Of a DNA stretch of 64,000 nt, positions 18,767 through 27,850 are shown one piece after another (the first letter of the stretch is position 1; every line of letters begins with the position of its first letter). The position numbers were made by a program, and so were the translations under genes. Source of the DNA: Bacteroidia bacterium. Lineage in GTDB: Bacteria; Bacteroidota; Bacteroidia; J057. The notes under the pieces are model-generated. The model saw nothing but the letters and a program-made list of their open reading frames with translations. It was not told the DNA's origin and ran no database searches. Where the stretch lies: NCBI GenBank assembly GCA_041391665.1, contig JAWKNO010000001.1, positions 2,790,001 through 2,854,000 of the forward strand, written 5' to 3'.

Positions 18767-18907
18767 GTACAAGGGAACCGACAAATATCGAACTTTATTA
18801 TGCAGGATGTGGACATAATCCTCCACCACGCAAAGCTTGTGGGAGTAGCTATATAAATGGTTATAAACTTGTTCTCACAGTAACAACAATTTATAATTCA
18901 TTTTATA

Positions 18908-18925
18908 TTTAAGTACTTGCTTAAA
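18908..18925. promoter_or_regulatory. Candidate ArsR operator (palindrome)
   Basis: TTTAAG and CTTAAA are inverted around a 6-base centre (TACTTG). The palindrome overlaps the -33 element of the promoter ahead of the ArsR gene, as expected for an autorepressing ArsR/SmtB regulator. Confidence 0.5.
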
Positions 18926-18947
18926 TAGTTTAGTTAGATTACCTTTG
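18917..18947 (+). promoter_or_regulatory. Bacteroidota-type promoter for arsR-merTP
   Basis: TTG at 18917-18919 and TACCTTTG at 18940-18947 match the -33 and -7 (TAnnTTTG) elements of the Bacteroidota vegetative sigma factor, with a 20-base spacer, 16 bases before the ATG. Confidence 0.7.
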
Positions 18948-18963
18948 TGTAAAGGAAATAAAT

Positions 18964-19332
18964 ATGGAATCAACTTGCATAAGAGCATTGGCGGATGAAA
19001 CTCAAATTAGACGTTGTAAAAAGAAGATTGAAAATGTAGGTTCTGATCTTTCTGACTTGGCTATAATTATTGGATTAATTGGAAATGATACACGCCTTAA
19101 GATCCTATATCTAATTCAGTCTGAGAATAGACTTTGCGTTTGTGATTTGAGTGATATTCTTGGAATGACTGTTCCTGCCATATCTCAACAACTAAGAAAA
19201 CTAAAGGATAGAGGAATTATCTCCAGCGAAAGAGAAGGTACAGTAATTTATTATTCTTTAACGAAGAAATACCTTGAAACAGTCACCAGTGTCCTAACAA
19301 ATGGTACAATTAAAAATTTAATAGAGCAATGA
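18964..19332 (+). CDS. ArsR/SmtB-family metalloregulator
   Basis: The protein has 122 residues. A winged helix-turn-helix is visible: GNDTRLKILYLIQ, then LCVCDLSDILGMTVPAISQQLRKLKD and the wing ISSEREGTVIYYSL. The C-V-C-D-L motif at the start of helix 3 is the classical metal site of ArsR/CadC-type sensors, and an additional N-terminal Cys (ESTCI) is typical of CadC-like members. Binding of a soft metal should release it from DNA. Its stop overlaps the start of merTP by 4 bases, so it probably controls the mercury transporter in place of MerR. Confidence 0.9.
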   Translation: MESTCIRALADETQIRRCKKKIENVGSDLSDLAIIIGLIGNDTRLKILYLIQSENRLCVCDLSDILGMTVPAISQQLRKLKDRGIISSEREGTVIYYSLTKKYLETVTSVLTNGTIKNLIEQ

Positions 19333-19393
19333 AGAAAAGTAGCAGCAAATTAATCGGCATGGGATTATTTACAGCCATTGCAGCCTCTTTGTG
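19329..19393 (+). pseudogene. merTP: merTP, 5' fragment (interrupted by IS)
   Basis: The ATG at 19329 overlaps the arsR stop. The first 22 residues read as the first membrane helix of a MerT protein (MGLFTAIAASLC). Reading then enters the insertion sequence. Joining base 19393 to base 20598 restores an open frame reading A-S-L-C-C-I-T-P-V, the Cys-Cys pair that binds Hg(II) in helix 1 of MerT. The gene was therefore intact before the insertion. Confidence 0.85.
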
Positions 19394-20588
19394 CAGCCTA
19401 CTAGACAATTTTGAAAAAAGGCGAAAAAAGCAAGAGTATTGTGTTTACCAAGACAACGATACCTATGCCTTTTTCGCAACTACTCAAATTTAGTAAAATC
19501 TACCAAGACTATGGTCTGGGTGCAGCAAAGAATTTTTACCTGCTCGTATCGCTGATCAGTTTGGGCCAAACGGTCAACCTGTACAAACTCAAGGACCACG
19601 TCAGCAGCGTACTGGGCAAGACACACACCGATGTGCAGAGCCACTACCAGCGGCTGATCCGATTTTTTAAAGACTGGGGTAAGTCGGAAGAATTTCTGCA
19701 CGACATCCTGCGCCACAATCTGGGGCTGCTGCGTCAGGGGGGGCATCAGACGCTGATCCTTGACGGCACGAGTTGGCAGTTTGGCCAGACCGAAATCCAC
19801 TACCTCGTACTGGCTGTCCAGGTAGGCGGCGTAGCCATCCCCCTGTACTGGAAGCAGCTCGGTAAGATCGGTACCTCTAATCAGGAAGAACGAAAAGAGA
19901 TGATGGACGAGGCCCTCGGTATCTTCGATCTGCGTGGGATGACCCTGCTCGCAGACCGGGAATACATCGGCAAAGAATGGTTTAAGTACCTCAGCGACAA
20001 GGGCCTACACTTTGTGATCCGGATGAAGCGCGGCGACTACGAGCAAGATACTAATGCCGTCTGCGGGCGGAGCTATCGGGCCATGTACCGCCGCTGCCAG
20101 CAAAAAAAGAAAGTCGTCAGCAAACGGATCACCCTCAACCATACTTCCTATACCCTCGTCATGATGCCCAACCCTAAAGTCGGCGCAGACGAACCCGTCA
20201 TGGTTTTCCTCACTACCCTTCGTAGTAGCCGATACGCCGCCGCCGCTTACAAGCTCCGATGGAAGATCGAGTGCATGTTCAAGCACCTCAAGACCAACGG
20301 CTATCACCTCGAAGACCTCAACCTCAAAGACGCGGGCAAAACCCGGCTCATGATGGCCCTCGTAGCCACCGCCTACCTGCTCGCACTCCGAGAAGGATGG
20401 CGAAGAAAAAAGAAAATACCGCTCAAAAAATACGCCGACGGAACCCGATGGCCAGCCTGCTCCCTCTTCCGGGCCGGACTCGCCTATCTGATCGAAAAAT
20501 CCCAGCAACTACAACGATTCCTTACCTATCTTGAATCCATCTCCAAAACCCCTAAAACCCCTCCTGATTAAAAATGTATAGTAGTATG
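19394..20588 (+). mobile_element. IS4-family insertion sequence, 1195 bp
   Basis: The element is bounded by a 9-bp direct repeat (CTCTTTGTG at 19385-19393 and 20589-20597). Its ends are imperfect inverted repeats: the left end CAGCCTACTAGACA matches the right end, read inwards, CATACTACTATACA at 11 of 14 positions. It holds one transposase gene and is visibly more GC-rich than the AT-rich genes around it, so it came from elsewhere. The exact frame restoration across the duplication confirms the boundaries. Confidence 0.93.
19465..20571 (+). CDS. IS4-family transposase
   Basis: The protein has 368 residues from the ATG at 19465; an in-frame TTG at 19411 would add 18. The DDE residues can be placed: Asp in LILDGTSWQFG, Asp in LLADREYIGKEW, and Glu in the Y-x2-R-x3-E-x6-K signature (YKLRWKIECMFKHLK) that defines the IS4 group. 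No frameshift or stop interrupts it, so it may be active. It catalyses cut-and-paste movement of the element. Confidence 0.92.
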   Translation: MPFSQLLKFSKIYQDYGLGAAKNFYLLVSLISLGQTVNLYKLKDHVSSVLGKTHTDVQSHYQRLIRFFKDWGKSEEFLHDILRHNLGLLRQGGHQTLILDGTSWQFGQTEIHYLVLAVQVGGVAIPLYWKQLGKIGTSNQEERKEMMDEALGIFDLRGMTLLADREYIGKEWFKYLSDKGLHFVIRMKRGDYEQDTNAVCGRSYRAMYRRCQQKKKVVSKRITLNHTSYTLVMMPNPKVGADEPVMVFLTTLRSSRYAAAAYKLRWKIECMFKHLKTNGYHLEDLNLKDAGKTRLMMALVATAYLLALREGWRRKKKIPLKKYADGTRWPACSLFRAGLAYLIEKSQQLQRFLTYLESISKTPKTPPD

Positions 20589-20592
20589 CTCT

Positions 20593-21141
20593 TTGTGTTG
20601 TATTACACCTGTACTTGCACTTGTAGCAGGAGCAAGTGGAATTGCTTCTACTTTTTCATGGCTTGAACCTGCTAGACCTTATTTAATAGCGGTAACAATT
20701 CTAGTGATTGGATTTGCTTGGTTTCAGAAGCTTAAACCACGTAAAGAAATAAATTGCGATTGCGAAATAGATGAAAATCCGTCCTTTTGGCAATCAAAAA
20801 AATTCTTGGGCATTATATCAATTTTTGCTGCGTTAATGCTAACCTTTCCCTACTATTCAGGCATGTTCTTTCCAGAAAGTGAAAGAAAAAATATTATCAT
20901 AAAAGAATCTAGTATTTCAGAGGTTACACTAACCATTGATGGTATGACTTGTACTGGATGTGAACACAGTGTAAATCATGCACTATCTTCTTTAAAAGAA
21001 GTTTTTGAATCAAGTGTTTCTTATGAATCGGGAAAAGCTATTGTACAATTTGATAAAACTAAATTAACTCCTGATCAGCTTTCGGATACAATTGAAAAGG
21101 AAACGGGATATAAAGTAATTAATATAGAAACTCAGAAATAA
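20593..21141 (+). pseudogene. merTP: merTP, 3' fragment: MerT helices plus MerP-like HMA domain
   Basis: After the insertion the gene continues for 182 residues from a TTG at 20593. The remaining MerT-type membrane helices follow, with a cytoplasmic C-D-C loop (INCDCEIDEN). A second half contains a MerP-like heavy-metal-associated domain with GMTCTGCEHSVNHAL. A MerT-MerP fusion carries Hg(II) across the inner membrane. Translation of this part alone could start at the TTG, but the first helix and its second Cys context are lost, so function is doubtful. The stop overlaps the methyltransferase ATG (TAATG). Confidence 0.85.
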
Positions 21142-21764
21142 TGGAAAGACGTAAAGATCATTGGGAAAACGTATATGAAACCAAAAGCGATCAGGAAGTA
21201 AGCTGGTATCAGGAAATACCGGATACATCTCTCAACTTAATAAATTCACTATCCCTTGATAAAGAAGATTCAATTATAGACATTGGAGGAGGAAATTCAA
21301 ATTTGGTTTCTGAGTTATCTAAAAAAGGATTTACCAATCTTTCGGTTCTCGATATTTCTGCCAAGTCTTTAGAGAGAACAAAATCTAAATTAGGTCAGAA
21401 ATCCACTGAAATTCAATGGATCGTTTCTGATATTTTAGAATTTCAGCCACCACAACAATATAGCCTTTGGCATGATAGGGCAACATTTCATTTTCTCATC
21501 CACGAGAATGATATTCTACAATATGTAAATATTGTGAGTAAAGCTATCAAAAAAGAGGGCTACCTTATTGTTGCTACATTTTCCGCTTCTGGACCGAAAA
21601 AATGCAGCGGACTAGAAATAACACAGTACTCTAAAGAAAAATTACAAAGCTTGTTTCATGAAAGTTTCGAACTTATTCAATCTTTTGAAGAGGTTCATAA
21701 AACGCCATTTGAAACCGAGCAAAACTTCGTTTATACCATATTTAAAAGAAAAGAACATGGCTGA
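21141..21764 (+). CDS. Class I SAM-dependent methyltransferase
   Basis: The protein has 207 residues. Motif I is IIDIGGGNSNLVSEL, followed by the acidic strand LSVLDISAKSLER, motif post-I, and IVSDILEFQPP. HDRATFHFLI resembles the thiopurine/metal(loid) methyltransferase-like group seen near mercury and arsenic genes. It overlaps merTP by one base and the next gene by 8, so it is part of the operon. A role in methylating a metal, thiol or metabolite is possible; the substrate is not readable. Confidence 0.85.
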   Translation: MERRKDHWENVYETKSDQEVSWYQEIPDTSLNLINSLSLDKEDSIIDIGGGNSNLVSELSKKGFTNLSVLDISAKSLERTKSKLGQKSTEIQWIVSDILEFQPPQQYSLWHDRATFHFLIHENDILQYVNIVSKAIKKEGYLIVATFSASGPKKCSGLEITQYSKEKLQSLFHESFELIQSFEEVHKTPFETEQNFVYTIFKRKEHG

Positions 21765-21972
21765 AAAACAAATAGAATTACAGTCCACGATTACCTGCCC
21801 TAATTGTGGACACAAAAAAAAGGAAACAATGCCTACTGATGCCTGTCAGTATTTTTATGATTGTGAGAACTGTCATAAGGTATTAAAACCAAGTGAAGGC
21901 GATTGTTGTGTCTATTGTTCCTTTGGTTCTACCCCCTGCCCACCAATTCAAGAAAGTAAAACTTGTTGTTAG
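21757..21972 (+). CDS. GDCCVxC domain protein
   Basis: The protein has 71 residues from the ATG at 21757, which overlaps the methyltransferase end by 8 bases. It is dense in cysteine: CPNCGH, then CENCHKVLKPSEG, then the signature GDCCVYCSFG, and a final Cys-Cys. The family is known as GDCCVxC domain (seleno)proteins and recurs in mercury and arsenic operons. Metal or redox handling is inferred from the cysteines; no reaction is established. Confidence 0.85.
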   Translation: MAEKQIELQSTITCPNCGHKKKETMPTDACQYFYDCENCHKVLKPSEGDCCVYCSFGSTPCPPIQESKTCC

Positions 21973-21974
21973 CA

Positions 21975-22541
21975 ATGTCGAACAAAATCCACATAAAAAA
22001 TATGGTTTGTCCACGGTGTATTGACACTGTGAGGGACATTTTCAATAGTTTAAAGATTGATGTAACTGCTATTCAATTAGGAGAAGTTATTGTTTCTAGT
22101 GAAATAGAAAAAAACAGAAAAGAGGTATTGAAAGAACGATTATCCGAAAAAGGCTTTGAACTTCTGGAGGATAACAAATCAAAACTCATTGGGAAAATAA
22201 AATCCATCATTGTGGATACCATACACTATTCCAAAGAAGCCGTTCACAGTAATTTTTCTACCTTATTGAGCGATCAAGTACATCACGATTACAGTTACCT
22301 GAGTCGGTTGTTTTCGTCCGTAGAAGGAATCACTATCGAGAAATTCATCCTTTCTCAAAAGATTGAAAAAGTAAAAGAGCTGCTGTTTTATGATGAGTTA
22401 ACTTTATCCGAGATTGCCTTTCAAATGAATTACAGCAGTGTAGCCCATCTTTCCTCACAATTCAAAAAAGAAACGGGTATGACCACTACCGAATTTAAAA
22501 AACAACGTAAACCCGGACACCGTTCTTTGGATTCCATTTAG
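21975..22541 (+). CDS. HMA-like / AraC-type fusion regulator 1
   Basis: The protein has 188 residues from the ATG at 21975; a longer frame from 21963 starts in the previous gene. Residues 1-65 form an HMA-like domain with C-P-R-C at 12-15 (KNMVCPRCIDTV). Residues of about 85-185 carry an AraC-type double helix-turn-helix, with LSEIAFQMNYSSVAHLSSQF and KKETGMTTTEFKK. A metal-binding domain fused directly to an AraC DNA-binding domain makes a one-component metal sensor likely. A paralogue lies at 32508 and a relic at 37487. Confidence 0.85.
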   Translation: MSNKIHIKNMVCPRCIDTVRDIFNSLKIDVTAIQLGEVIVSSEIEKNRKEVLKERLSEKGFELLEDNKSKLIGKIKSIIVDTIHYSKEAVHSNFSTLLSDQVHHDYSYLSRLFSSVEGITIEKFILSQKIEKVKELLFYDELTLSEIAFQMNYSSVAHLSSQFKKETGMTTTEFKKQRKPGHRSLDSI

Positions 22542-22610
22542 TCAAAATCCTGAAACAGATTTACCGAATTTCGTAACACAAACATTTAGCTTCCTAATGA
22601 TCTTTGTTAT

Positions 22611-23333
22611 ATGGAAAAACAATACAACGTATTAGGAATGACCTGCGGAGGCTGTGTAGCTAAAGTCAAGAAGACTTTAGAAGCTATCCCAGAGGTTGGG
22701 TCTGCCAAAGTACAACTGGAAGCACCTGAAGGAGTACTTTCTTTAAAAAAAGAAGTCTCTATCGAACTATTAAATAGCAAACTTCGTGCAGCGGGCAACT
22801 ACACCATTGAAGAAATAACCCCTGAATCAAATAACAAAATAGAACTACCTGAAAAATCTATCACCACCTATAAACCTTTAATCCTTATAGTATCATTCAT
22901 CGCAGGAGTTAGTTTTTTGACTCAGTATCCCTATGAAGAATTTTCGGCAATGCTTTGGATGAGATACTTCATGGCGGGTTTCTTTATTGTATTTTCTTTC
23001 TTCAAGCTATTGAATATAGAAGGTTTTGTCAACTCCTACAAGATGTATGATATTGTTGCTGTCAAATGGAAAGGATGGGGCTATATCTATCCGTTCGTTG
23101 AATTAGCATTAGGTGTATCATACCTCCTTAATATTGTACCATTTGAAACCAATTTGGCTACTGTCATTATTCTTGGAATCAGCAGTATTGGTGTGATTAA
23201 AAGCAACTTGGATAAGAAAAAAATAAAATGTGCTTGTTTAGGTGATGTTTTTAACTTACCAATGAGTACGGTAACCATAGTGGAAGATTTGACCATGGTA
23301 GCAATGGCAGGATGGATGCTTTATTTAATTTAG
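22611..23333 (+). CDS. HMA domain fused to MauE/DoxX-like membrane protein
   Basis: The protein has 240 residues. The N-terminal HMA domain carries GMTCGGCVAKVKKTL, a classical metal-binding C-x-x-C. A four-helix membrane domain of MauE/DoxX type follows, with a C-A-C-L-G-D motif (KIKCACLGDVFNLPMSTV) near the last helix, as in MauE-related redox proteins. It is likely to pass or reduce a metal or thiol at the inner membrane. It stands between the HMA-AraC regulator and the Cus operon. Confidence 0.82.
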   Translation: MEKQYNVLGMTCGGCVAKVKKTLEAIPEVGSAKVQLEAPEGVLSLKKEVSIELLNSKLRAAGNYTIEEITPESNNKIELPEKSITTYKPLILIVSFIAGVSFLTQYPYEEFSAMLWMRYFMAGFFIVFSFFKLLNIEGFVNSYKMYDIVAVKWKGWGYIYPFVELALGVSYLLNIVPFETNLATVIILGISSIGVIKSNLDKKKIKCACLGDVFNLPMSTVTIVEDLTMVAMAGWMLYLI

Positions 23334-23432
23334 GTTCAAAATTTTGAAAAACTTAACCCGAATTATATAACAATTGACTAAAGTCATTTGACTAATTTTG
23401 ATTTACTGATAAAAATCATTAAATGAATAAAA

Positions 23433-23440
23433 TATTTTTG
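23433..23440 (+). promoter_or_regulatory. Candidate -7 element ahead of the Cus operon
   Basis: TATTTTTG fits TAnnTTTG 26 bases before the ATG at 23467. No TTG lies at the ideal distance, but a small palindrome (TGACTAAAGTCA, around 23375-23386) lies upstream and may bind an activator such as the HMA-AraC protein. Confidence 0.45.
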
Positions 23441-23466
23441 TAAAATTTACGTTTGATAAAATTAGG

Positions 23467-23889
23467 ATGAAACGAATTCTGTCCATATTACTTGCAATTT
23501 TAATGCTCACAACCAACATGAGCGTTACATTTGCTACGCATTATTGTGGCGGTAAAGCGGTAAAGTCTTCTATTTCATTTGGTCATGACAATTTGGATTG
23601 TGGGATGGCTAAAATGGATGAGAAAAAATGTGGCAAAGAAGATCATCAGCAAAGAATTACAAAAAAGGGATGTTGTGAAAACAAATACACAACACTTTCA
23701 GTTGATGATGATTATAGCAATCCCGTAGTAGTTTCTCCCAATTTAGATTTCAAGTTTGTAGCAGCCTTTATCGTTACTTATGTAAACGACTATTTTTTCG
23801 TTAAGGAGGAGTCAAACTCATTTATTGCCTACTCCCCCCCACTAATTGAACAGGATAAATCCGTCTTGTTTCAAGTATTTCGCATATAA
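23467..23889 (+). CDS. HYC_CC_PP family periplasmic protein
   Basis: The protein has 140 residues. A signal peptide (MKRILSILLAILMLTTNMSV) is followed by THYCGGK, a middle KGCCENK and a late AYSPPL: the H-Y-C, C-C and P-P signatures that name the family. These small exported proteins precede CusA/CzcA-type pumps in many Bacteroidota. Metal binding by the Cys and His residues is likely; the precise job is unknown. About 160 bases of AT-rich sequence without a gene separate it from cusA. Confidence 0.85.
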   Translation: MKRILSILLAILMLTTNMSVTFATHYCGGKAVKSSISFGHDNLDCGMAKMDEKKCGKEDHQQRITKKGCCENKYTTLSVDDDYSNPVVVSPNLDFKFVAAFIVTYVNDYFFVKEESNSFIAYSPPLIEQDKSVLFQVFRI

Positions 23890-24049
23890 AATACATACTG
23901 TTAATGGTTCATTTTCATAAATGAATCACAGGAATTGATTGGGTCACTTGTACCGACCTTTATCTTATTCCAATTAATAATTACCCTATTCCGGTAATCA
24001 TTAATAATAGAAAGACAACACTATAAATTTGTCAATTTAACAGTATGAT

Positions 24050-27000
24050 ATGCTTAATAGAATAATAAAATATTTCCTAGAGAATAAATTAGTCACAATA
24101 CTTGTAATTGTATTGTTTGTTGGCTGGGGTTTAGTCACCGCTCCCTTTGGATGGAAGATTGGCTCTCTGCCCTCTGATCCTGTGCCTGTTGATGCCATAC
24201 CCGATATTGGTGAAAATCAACAAATTGTATTTACCCAATGGATGGGGAGGTCACCGCAAGATATTGAAGACCAAATCACTTATCCTTTGACTACGTCATT
24301 ACTTGGTATTCCAGGGGTGAAATCCGTTCGTAGCTCATCCATTTTCGGCTTTAGTAGTATCTACATTATCTTCAATGAGGATATTGATTTCTATTGGTCG
24401 AGATCTAGAATATTAGAAAAACTCAATTCTCTTCCTTCTGGATTATTGCCTGAAGGTGTACAACCTGCTTTAGGACCGGATGCTACTGCTCTTGGTCAGG
24501 TGTATTGGTACACTTTAGAAGGCAGAGATAAAGAAGGTAATCCTACCGGAGGATGGGATTTACATGAAATACGAACCGCCCAGGACTTTTATGTGAAGTA
24601 TGGATTGAATGCGGTTGATGGTGTTTCGGAAGTAGCCTCCATAGGTGGCTATGTTCAGGAGTATCAAATAGACGTTAACCCGGATGCACTCAGGATATAT
24701 GACATACCCATCCATAAAGTAATGATGGCGGTTAAAAAGTCAAACCGTGATGTAGGAGCAAAAACCATAGAGATTAATAAAGCAGAGTATCTAGTTAGGG
24801 GTTTAGGTTATGTCAAATCTATTGAAGACATCGAAAAAGCTGTGGTTGATGTTCATGACAATGTTCCAATTCGTGTGAAAGATATTGGTGTAGTTTCACT
24901 TGGACCGGCTACAAGAAGAGGACTTCTTGATAAAGACGGTGCAGAAGTTGTCGGGGGGGTAGTGGTGGCTCGATATGGTTCCAATCCATTACATGTTATA
25001 AATAATGTAAAAGAAAAAATAAAGGAAATAGCTTCTGGCTTGCCTAAGAAAACCTTGGCTAATGGTGTGGAAAGCCAATTAACCATTGTGCCTTTTTATG
25101 ATAGAACTCAATTAATTTATGAAACATTAGGAACGCTTGAAGAAGCTCTTTCATTGGAGTTGCTCATTACCATACTTGTAGTAATTGTAATGGTGTTGAA
25201 TCTGAGGGCTTCTATTTTAATTTCTTCACTTTTACCTATTGCAGTTTTGATGGTTTTTATTGCCATGCGTTACTTTGGTATAGATGCCAACATTGTGGCA
25301 CTTTCAGGTATCGCCATTGCAATTGGTACTATGGTGGATTTAGGAATCGTCCTTTCTGAAAATGTTATTAAACATGTTGACGAAGCATCACCTGGTCAAA
25401 AATTAATCAATACAATTTATAATGCAGCAGCTGAAGTGAGCTCGGCTATTGTTACTGCCGTAGCTACTACGATTGTAAGTTTTGTTCCCGTGTTCACCAT
25501 GGAGGCAGCAGAAGGAAAACTATTTAGACCATTGGCTTACACCAAAACATTCGCATTGATTGCCTCATTAATAGTTGCGTTAATCATATTACCATCTTTA
25601 GCACACTGGGTGTTTGGAATAAAAATCAATAAAAATGCTAAGGGAAAACTTATCAATGCTTTGTTAATTGTTGGTGGATTAATAACAGCGATTTGGATTA
25701 GTGTTTGGGGTGGTATTACATTGATGGCTTTTGGTGCAGCGTGGTTTATCACTGAGTATAGCCCAAAACAGAATTTTTTCACTAAAAACTTAGCCCTAAT
25801 CATAACAGTGGTTTCAGTGGTATGGCTCCTAGCTAACTACTGGATGCCTTTAGGTGCAGGAATATCATTGCTATGGAATTTCATATTTGTCACAGCAATT
25901 GTTAGCGTTATTCTTGGAGCATTTTATTTACTCGAAAAGTATTATGAAAAAATACTAAACTGGTGTTTAGCAAATAAAGTCAAATTCTTACTCATACCTG
26001 CTACGGTTATTTTATTTGGAACAACCGTATGGATGGGCTTTAATTCCATGTTTGGGTTTGTCGCTACTGGATTTGATAAAGTGGGAGTAAATATTCGGAC
26101 TACCACTGTATGGTCAAGCCTTTCCCATTCTCTACCAGGACTGGGAAAAGAGTTCATGCCATCACTTGATGAAGGAAGTTATCTGCTAATGCCTACTTCA
26201 ATGCCTCACGCAGGGATGGAGCAGAATAAAATGGTTGTTCAGCAACTTGATATGTTATTGGCTAATATACCGGAGGTGGAATTAGCAGTTGGAAAAATGG
26301 GAAGGGTTGAATCTGCATTGGATCCTGCTCCTATATCCATGTATGAAAACATCATCAACTATAAACCGGAATACTTACTTAATAAAAAAGGACATAGAGA
26401 ACGATTTAAAGTTGATAAAGAGAATCGGTTTGTGTTAACATCAGGTGATGTTATTTTCAACGAAGATGCTTTAAAGCAAGGAATCTCAAAAGATGAACTA
26501 ATTCCTGATGCGAACGGTCTGTACTTTAGAAACTGGAGAAGTCATATACAATCACCTGATGATATTTGGAATGAGATTGTTAAAGTAACCAATATTCCGG
26601 GAGTTACTTCTGCTCCAAAGCTTCAACCAATTGAAACCCGATTAGTCATGTTACAAACTGGTATGCGTGCACCAATGGGAATTAAAGTATTTGGACCAGA
26701 TTTAAAGACAATAGAAAAATTTGGCTTGGAGCTAGAAGCCATTCTTAAAGAGGTTCCATCAGTAAAAACAGAAGCGGTTTTTGCTGACAGAATCGTTGGT
26801 AAACCTTACCTGCATTTCAATATTGATAGAGATGCTATTTCTCGATATGGATTGAATATTGAAGATGTTCAACAAACCATAGAAACGGCTATTGGTGGCA
26901 TGCAAATTACATCTACCGTTGAAGGTAGAGAACGTTTTCCTGTACGAGTAAGGTATCCAAGAGAACTAAGGGATGACCCTGATAAATTGAAGAAAGTGTT

Positions 27001-27850
27001 AATTCCATCTCCTATTGGTGTTCAAGTGCCACTTATTGAATTAGTAAATATCGAATATGTACGTGGACCACAAATGATAAAAAGTGAAAACACTTTCTTA
27101 TTGGGCTATGTCTTATTAGATAAAAAGGAAGGTTATGCAGAAGTAGATGTGGTGGAGGAAGCACAACGATTTATTCAAAACAAAATAGATCAAGGGGACT
27201 TGATCGTTCCTTCAGGAGTTAGTTATAAGTTTTCCGGAAGCTATGAAAATCAAGTTCGTGCGGAAAAACGATTGGCAATTATTGTTCCGCTGGTTTTAGC
27301 TATTATTTTCTTAATCCTCTATTTCCAGTTTAAATCTGTTAGTACTTCTTTAATGATTTTTTCAGGTATAGCTATGGCATTTAGTGGAGCTTTTATGATG
27401 TTATGGTTATATGGGCAAGATTGGTTCTTCAATTTTGAAATTCTAAATACAAATATGAGAGACTTGTTCCAAATGCAAACCATCAACCTTAGTGTTGCTG
27501 TGTGGGTTGGCTTCATAGCGTTATTCGGAATTGCAACAGATGATGGTGTGTTGATGGGAACTTATCTTGATCAAAGTTTTGAAAAAAACAAAACTACAAC
27601 GCTTGAAGGAATTAGAAAAGCGGTTGTCATTGCAGGTCAACGAAGAATTAAACCTGCTGTTATGACTTCGGCTACAACTATTATCGCTTTGCTACCGGTT
27701 TTAACTTCCACAGGTAGAGGAGCTGATATTATGATTCCAATGGCTATACCTGCATTTGGAGGAATGATAGTAGCATCTATTACATACTTTATTGTACCGG
27801 TGCTTTATTGTTGGAGAGAGGAAAGAAAACTTAAAAAGGAAACAAAATGA
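24050..27850 (+). CDS. cusA: CusA/CzcA-family heavy-metal RND pump
   Basis: The protein has 1266 residues, longer than E. coli CusA (about 1047). The extra length is a block between TM6 and TM7 (residues of about 520-670) with several additional hydrophobic segments. RND hallmarks are PVDAIPDIGENQQIVFTQW at the first periplasmic loop, TM4 with the proton-relay Asp (AIGTMVDLGIVLSENV), and TM10-12 with ATDDGVLMGTYLDQ. It exports monovalent or divalent soft metal ions by proton antiport; Cu(I)/Ag(I) is likely given CusB, DUF3347 and CopA nearby. It overlaps the TolC gene by 4 bases. Confidence 0.93.
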   Translation: MLNRIIKYFLENKLVTILVIVLFVGWGLVTAPFGWKIGSLPSDPVPVDAIPDIGENQQIVFTQWMGRSPQDIEDQITYPLTTSLLGIPGVKSVRSSSIFGFSSIYIIFNEDIDFYWSRSRILEKLNSLPSGLLPEGVQPALGPDATALGQVYWYTLEGRDKEGNPTGGWDLHEIRTAQDFYVKYGLNAVDGVSEVASIGGYVQEYQIDVNPDALRIYDIPIHKVMMAVKKSNRDVGAKTIEINKAEYLVRGLGYVKSIEDIEKAVVDVHDNVPIRVKDIGVVSLGPATRRGLLDKDGAEVVGGVVVARYGSNPLHVINNVKEKIKEIASGLPKKTLANGVESQLTIVPFYDRTQLIYETLGTLEEALSLELLITILVVIVMVLNLRASILISSLLPIAVLMVFIAMRYFGIDANIVALSGIAIAIGTMVDLGIVLSENVIKHVDEASPGQKLINTIYNAAAEVSSAIVTAVATTIVSFVPVFTMEAAEGKLFRPLAYTKTFALIASLIVALIILPSLAHWVFGIKINKNAKGKLINALLIVGGLITAIWISVWGGITLMAFGAAWFITEYSPKQNFFTKNLALIITVVSVVWLLANYWMPLGAGISLLWNFIFVTAIVSVILGAFYLLEKYYEKILNWCLANKVKFLLIPATVILFGTTVWMGFNSMFGFVATGFDKVGVNIRTTTVWSSLSHSLPGLGKEFMPSLDEGSYLLMPTSMPHAGMEQNKMVVQQLDMLLANIPEVELAVGKMGRVESALDPAPISMYENIINYKPEYLLNKKGHRERFKVDKENRFVLTSGDVIFNEDALKQGISKDELIPDANGLYFRNWRSHIQSPDDIWNEIVKVTNIPGVTSAPKLQPIETRLVMLQTGMRAPMGIKVFGPDLKTIEKFGLELEAILKEVPSVKTEAVFADRIVGKPYLHFNIDRDAISRYGLNIEDVQQTIETAIGGMQITSTVEGRERFPVRVRYPRELRDDPDKLKKVLIPSPIGVQVPLIELVNIEYVRGPQMIKSENTFLLGYVLLDKKEGYAEVDVVEEAQRFIQNKIDQGDLIVPSGVSYKFSGSYENQVRAEKRLAIIVPLVLAIIFLILYFQFKSVSTSLMIFSGIAMAFSGAFMMLWLYGQDWFFNFEILNTNMRDLFQMQTINLSVAVWVGFIALFGIATDDGVLMGTYLDQSFEKNKTTTLEGIRKAVVIAGQRRIKPAVMTSATTIIALLPVLTSTGRGADIMIPMAIPAFGGMIVASITYFIVPVLYCWREERKLKKETK

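Noticed and set aside
18770..18850. tRNA-like stretch (GGAACCGACAAATATCGAAC) at the island border
   Set aside because: On the minus strand a GTTCGATA T-loop-like sequence is present, but the flanking arms do not pair and no acceptor, D or anticodon stem can be built.
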